Assembly (NCBI RefSeq): GCF_910592395.1 | Contig: NC_088316.1 | Span: 19,654,001-19,718,000 of the forward strand | Direction: 5' to 3' | Length of the DNA stretch: 64,000 nucleotides | Source: Lineus longissimus | Lineage: Eukaryota > Nemertea > Pilidiophora > Heteronemertea > Lineidae | Shown: in pieces, positions 59,343 through 64,000 of the stretch | How the letters are laid out: each line of letters starts with the position of its first letter | Numbering within the stretch: position 1 is the first letter of the stretch | The notes under the pieces: model-generated | Databases searched by the model: none | The model's input: only the letters and a program-made list of their open reading frames with translations | What the model was told of the DNA's origin: nothing | Made by a program: the position numbers and the translations under genes

Positions 59343-62300
59343 GTTTCACAGAGGAGTTTGCTCTGTTCCGATCGAGCAGTGGAGCTGAGAATATATTAAC
59401 CTCAATCATAACAATCACGCAGCTGAATTCCTAAATGGTGAGACATTTATATCACGGCGGTGTGCTATTCAATTTCGCTTCTATCAGAGCATGGTGTGCA
59501 GAATATGAAATGAGAATTTCAATGGTACTTGCTTCCATTGTGTGCTGTTGTATGTGTGAGCTACGTCATCCAAATAATATGGTTGACATTTGAAGTGGTT
59601 GACCCAAGTATATGAGGACTTCACATCAGGCAGCACGACTTAAAACAACCATTTGAAAAACGGTCAATAGCCTTAATGAAATGGTCCAGGGACCATGTGC
59701 TCACCTCGGGTAATGTATAATGCATGTCATTTGCAGTGAATATGGGAAGAACAATTTCTGGCTAGTTTCACCAGTTTTGATTTCATTGAATAATATTATC
59801 GAACTCAAAATGGGGCCTTGGATCAAGGGCCCATATGACCATCCATGAGCATGAATGTATAGGACTGAAAAGCCTGTAAGACCTGGGTACAAGGTATTTT
59901 TAAAGTGGTCTGCATCTGCAAACTGTGCGTGATATGACGCTGAAAATGCGGGATATTGATGATAGATACATAATCTGATTGAGCTGATTTTTGCATGCAG
60001 CATCTGTACGCATCAACAACTACATTGGCAGTGTTTTATTGAACGCTATTTATTCATGATATGTAGACTAACTCTGAATAGCTCCATACTGACAATATGG
60101 CATGAAATCTAGTAATGATCACTTGAAGACAGGTTGACAGGGCAAGTGCTGCCATCTTGTGTTATTGCAAGATATCACACTTCGAGTATGGATTGCAGGA
60201 CTGGTTCTGGTTATACTTGGACGCAGTCTATGTCGACGGCCTCCCGGCCAATTAGGGGCCGTCCACGCAAGCTACTCATGTTTTTCACTGAGTGGGGTCT
60301 TTCTTTTGCCCTGGCATATAGGCACCTGATACAAGTAACAGAATTTGGCTACTTATTCCCCGTTCTCTATCTATATGGCACCTGCCACTGATGGGTCCGG
60401 CAAAGCCTGTGGTTTGGATTATCAGTGGGGTTATTGACTTGGCTCTTAACCTGGAAGACCTTCACTTGTATGAGGAACTCACACAGAAACTACAGGAGTA
60501 GGAGGGTAGCGAAGTTCTGCAGAGTAGGTTGATTTCTAGGTGCATAGTGACATATGCAGAATTTCACCTTGAGCAAGGCTCTTTTACACAACTCAACCAT
60601 GAGATATGACTGAGATACTCTGAGCAGTCAAAGTGGCACAGTGGAAACATCAATGCCTGTTGCCACCTTGCTGGTCCCTCAGTATCGAGGCAGCCACGCA
60701 CCTCACGGGTCCCTCAGTATCGAGGCAGCCATGAAATGGGAGCGATGTGCGAGGAGAAGTGACTAATCACCAGCGCCGAGACTTCAGATGTCAACCATGG
60801 AAAGATGCACATGTGCACTTCAACACAAGGCAGACAAAACCAGTGGGTGTCCTGGCACATCTTTCTGCATCATCTTGGAAATGCACTGAGGCAAGAAACT
60901 GAGCAAGCCCACGATGAAAAACCTTTAGCGCAATGCAACATACCTTCAATCATTAATCCTGTGATATAAATCAACGGAATATCTCATGAACAGTCTAATC
61001 CATACCAGCAGAATTGCTATAAGAATACGGGGCCAATTTTGAAAATATTTGTGAGTGCCCCATGGCCCCATGCTGACCCCCAACAAAGGTTGGCTCGGGC
61101 CAAACCTGTTATTGAAACAGCATAAATCATGAACCAGTCTTGAAATTCACATCTCAACTCATCTATGTATAAGTTCACTGAGTAATTATTATGATAAATA
61201 TCATAAGTATAATATTTTGGATATGACATTTCGCGTGTATTGTGAATGATGTAAATACATATAATGATTTCCCCTCTGGTGATTTTTAAACATTATTGAT
61301 AACCGCTTTATAACTGCTGACAGTGCTGTATTGAAGAGGTCCAAGTCTTGACCCCGATTCAATTATCCTACCAAGTTTCTAGCTAGTTATGACTGCATGA
61401 GATCACTCAGGCATGAAGATACTATTGTCAAGTTCTCATCCACCAGGCACAACAGGAATAATCACCACCTCGAGTACCTTCACTTATCTCAAAACACCAA
61501 GAAGAAACCTAATAAAAGGCTGAGTTGACAGATTGAGAGTCAGACAGAGATATGAGGAAGGACCTTATCTCACAAGCAATACAATAGTGAGTCCAACATT
61601 CTAAGTGCACCACAACTTCAAGACTGCCACCATCAACAGTGAAATGAAACCAATCTTCAACTCCCGTGCAAAACTCTGAGCAAAACATAGATTGGATACA
61701 GCAGAGCTTTGCTAAATCATGTCTCAACTCCACTGCCAGGCAAACAAATAGGATCAATACTGAGATCCGATTTGGTAATGGCTGATCGATTTCAATTTTC
61801 ACATCAAACTGATTTACTTTTGGTATGTGGAAGATCAATACCGACGGCTTTACTTCAGATCCATATTACATCAGCTAGACTCAAATTTGCCACACAGTAA
61901 CCACGAAACTGGCGTAGAGCTGACTGGCGTAGAAACTACTTAGCATATGAGCGCCAAACATGCTGAATAAGATGACGGACATTCTAGCGCATCTTACCGT
62001 GCCACGCATTGTTGTCTCCTCGGTCCAACATTCCACAAAAACACATTCCTGGGAGTCCTCCATCTCATAACAGTAAATAAACACTAGTTTAAAATGTCCA
62101 GATGAAAACGTCCGATAAACAACGATTTGATCCCGCATCCAAGAAAGCTTTTATCATCAGTAGGCGCTAGGGAGCATATAAAGTGTTCAGATGCAAAAGC
62201 TGCTAGAAGCCATTCTAAAACAATGGACCAATTATGATGAAGTGAATCTGACAGTTCCGCTGATCTCAATAACAAACTGTTTCACTGAAAACTTGCAAGA

Positions 62301-64000
62301 TCCTCTTAAAATTCATGTGATAAGTCATCACTATTGACACTAAGCTGAAAAGTAGTGCATTTACTCGAAAAGACTTCAAGTGGACTTAGTAGGTTGCATT
62401 TGAACTCTTCACTGCTTCTCCTTGATCTAATGGTATTCCACAGCCTACTCATGTAGCACCTTGCACGTCTTTAGCTTGAATGCAATGGATCACATTAACT
62501 AAACTCACTAGGACCTCCAACATGTAAAACAACAAGATAAACGGTGATATTATTATTCTTATCCAGCAGCTAAAATTCCTCCAATGTTTCTATCCTACAG
62601 TCCGTCAGTTTGATTCACGATGTGCACAGTACAGACTAGATAGCATGTTATGATTAGATCAGCCAGAACTCATTCTCACAACATCAAGGCCAGGAGTGGC
62701 TTCATAATAGATGTGTCCTCAGCAGCCCAGCATCGCATCAAGCTATCAGCTACATGTACTCAAATGTGTAGCCCAACTGTGGACAATGAGGCTGTTGGCT
62801 ATTGTGTGAGTCCTTCAGTGCATAATGAAGTGTATTCCTCTCCTGGCAATTAGAACAGCATCTCATCAATGGGCCAGATGACTTCCAAAAGAGACAAAGA
62901 GCACAACAATCCAGCTACACTAGTGCGATGCTATAGGACAAGTCCAATAATGAGATGATGCAGGACATTTAACATGGCCCTGCACAAATGTAGGATTAAC
63001 GGCACATATATTCCACCACGTGCAGTCCTGCATCTGTCACCAAAGTATGCACAAAGAACCCGTTTTAATTTCAACAAATACACACATGTTCTTTGTTGAC
63101 TTCAGCTATGTCTACCTAATTTATCATGATCAGAAGTTTTTTTAAATTTATTCAAAAATATCATATTCAGGCGACATATTTCAGATGAAACCATGTGGGT
63201 TATAAAAGTCAATACGATTATTGAACTGCTGAAGAGGGTGCACATTTAGTGAACTGGGAGATGCTGTTGCTAGGCTGACTAGAAGCAAAAGCCAGAATGG
63301 AGAATGCATGTTGAAGAGACTTGATGTCAAATGAAAGCACGAGAAACAACTGAATATCAAAGGGGGCAAAGATGCTACATACGTGTATAATGCAAGTTGA
63401 ATCTCAAAGAATAAGCTTCTACTGTTGCTGAGAAAAAGCGTGCATTGCTAGTGCTTCTAACTGTGCATGTGTAAGTTCAAATTATATGAAACATGTCAAA
63501 GGGCAACAGATGTTCGACTTACAAAATGAGAGCCAAGAGATTCTGACATCCCTTCAAGTGACACATGGCACACCCCAAGTACTGAACTCAACCTCTCATG
63601 ATATCAAGAGTTATAGATTTGAACAGAAACCTCTCCAGCATGAAATCATGGCAGAGTGGTATTGAGTGTTGCTACTTGTAATGCAACAAAATGGATGAAC
63701 ATTGCGGGGAAGTTGAAATTCGATATCGGCCTACATCCAGGCAAAACTGTCTGACCCTTCAGAATAACAACAATACAATATTGGTTGCAGAAATACATAC
63801 CTTTGTCAATAGGCTACAATTCGATGCAACTTAGAATACTACGACATTCAAGCAAGACCTACTAATGACAAGTCCCTTGCTACAGATCCACAACTTCTCC
63901 ACTGGCACAAAAATTACCACTTTCATCAAGACATGCATACAAAAGGATGACACAGTTAGTAAGTGTACATTATCTGTCATGTAATGACATAGATGTAAAC
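59343..64000. other. Noncoding or unrecognised region
   Basis: I see no supportable gene, RNA or mobile element. Open frames are under 110 codons without domain features or credible splice borders. A small direct duplication (GGTCCCTCAGTATCGAGGCA) occurs at about 60673 and 60709. It could be upstream sequence of the BTB-BACK gene or a large intron of a gene beyond the window. Confidence 0.5.

Overview
The window is animal nuclear DNA. It has spliced genes with GT-AG introns and long noncoding stretches, two eukaryotic tRNA genes with A and B boxes, and a Mutator-like transposon. Recognisable products include a NIPA magnesium transporter, two PLCXD phospholipases, an extended beta-thymosin, an LRR/EF-hand protein, a glycine-receptor-like channel, COMMD8, TRAPPC2 and a BTB-BACK protein. 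A glycine-receptor-type loop C, a multi-repeat beta-thymosin and frequent AGGCCT palindromes point to a marine invertebrate (echinoderm, hemichordate, cephalochordate or lophotrochozoan). I cannot name the species. Exon models were built by hand from splice signals, phase continuity and family knowledge; every multi-exon model here keeps its reading frame.

Layout. 0.1-3.2 kb: the last exons of a NIPA gene (+), ending in a UGA-CUA-G readthrough-type stop followed by 54 open codons. 8.2-14.3 kb: two PLCXD genes head to head. The minus-strand one is split in its second exon by a 2.8 kb palindromic MULE transposon flanked by an 8-bp target duplication; the plus-strand one is intact. A MITE-like inverted repeat lies in their shared upstream region. 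17.7-20.2 kb: a 12-repeat beta-thymosin gene (+). 25.3-36.7 kb: an 11-exon LRR/EF-hand gene (+) with tRNA-Asn and tRNA-Lys in its first intron. 37.5-40.8 kb: an 8-exon glycine-receptor-like anion channel (-), converging on the LRR gene.

42.7-46.3 kb: a single-exon 1189-residue membrane glycosyltransferase (-) that resembles bacterial OpgH/MdoH and cyclic-glucan synthases rather than any animal enzyme I know, with a 41-bp minisatellite just upstream. 47.4-48.7 kb: an unrecognised two-exon secreted protein (-). 50.5-53.5 kb: COMMD8 (-) and TRAPPC2 (+) sharing a 238-bp bidirectional promoter; TRAPPC2 contains an AT-AC U12-type intron. 56.3-59.3 kb: a BTBD17-like BTB-BACK gene (-). 59.4-64.0 kb: no gene recognised.

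The genes do not form one pathway; this is ordinary animal gene order. The points most worth following are the OpgH-like intronless gene with an altered catalytic motif, the NIPA readthrough cassette, the fresh MULE insertion into a phospholipase exon, the homogenised thymosin array and the AT-AC intron.
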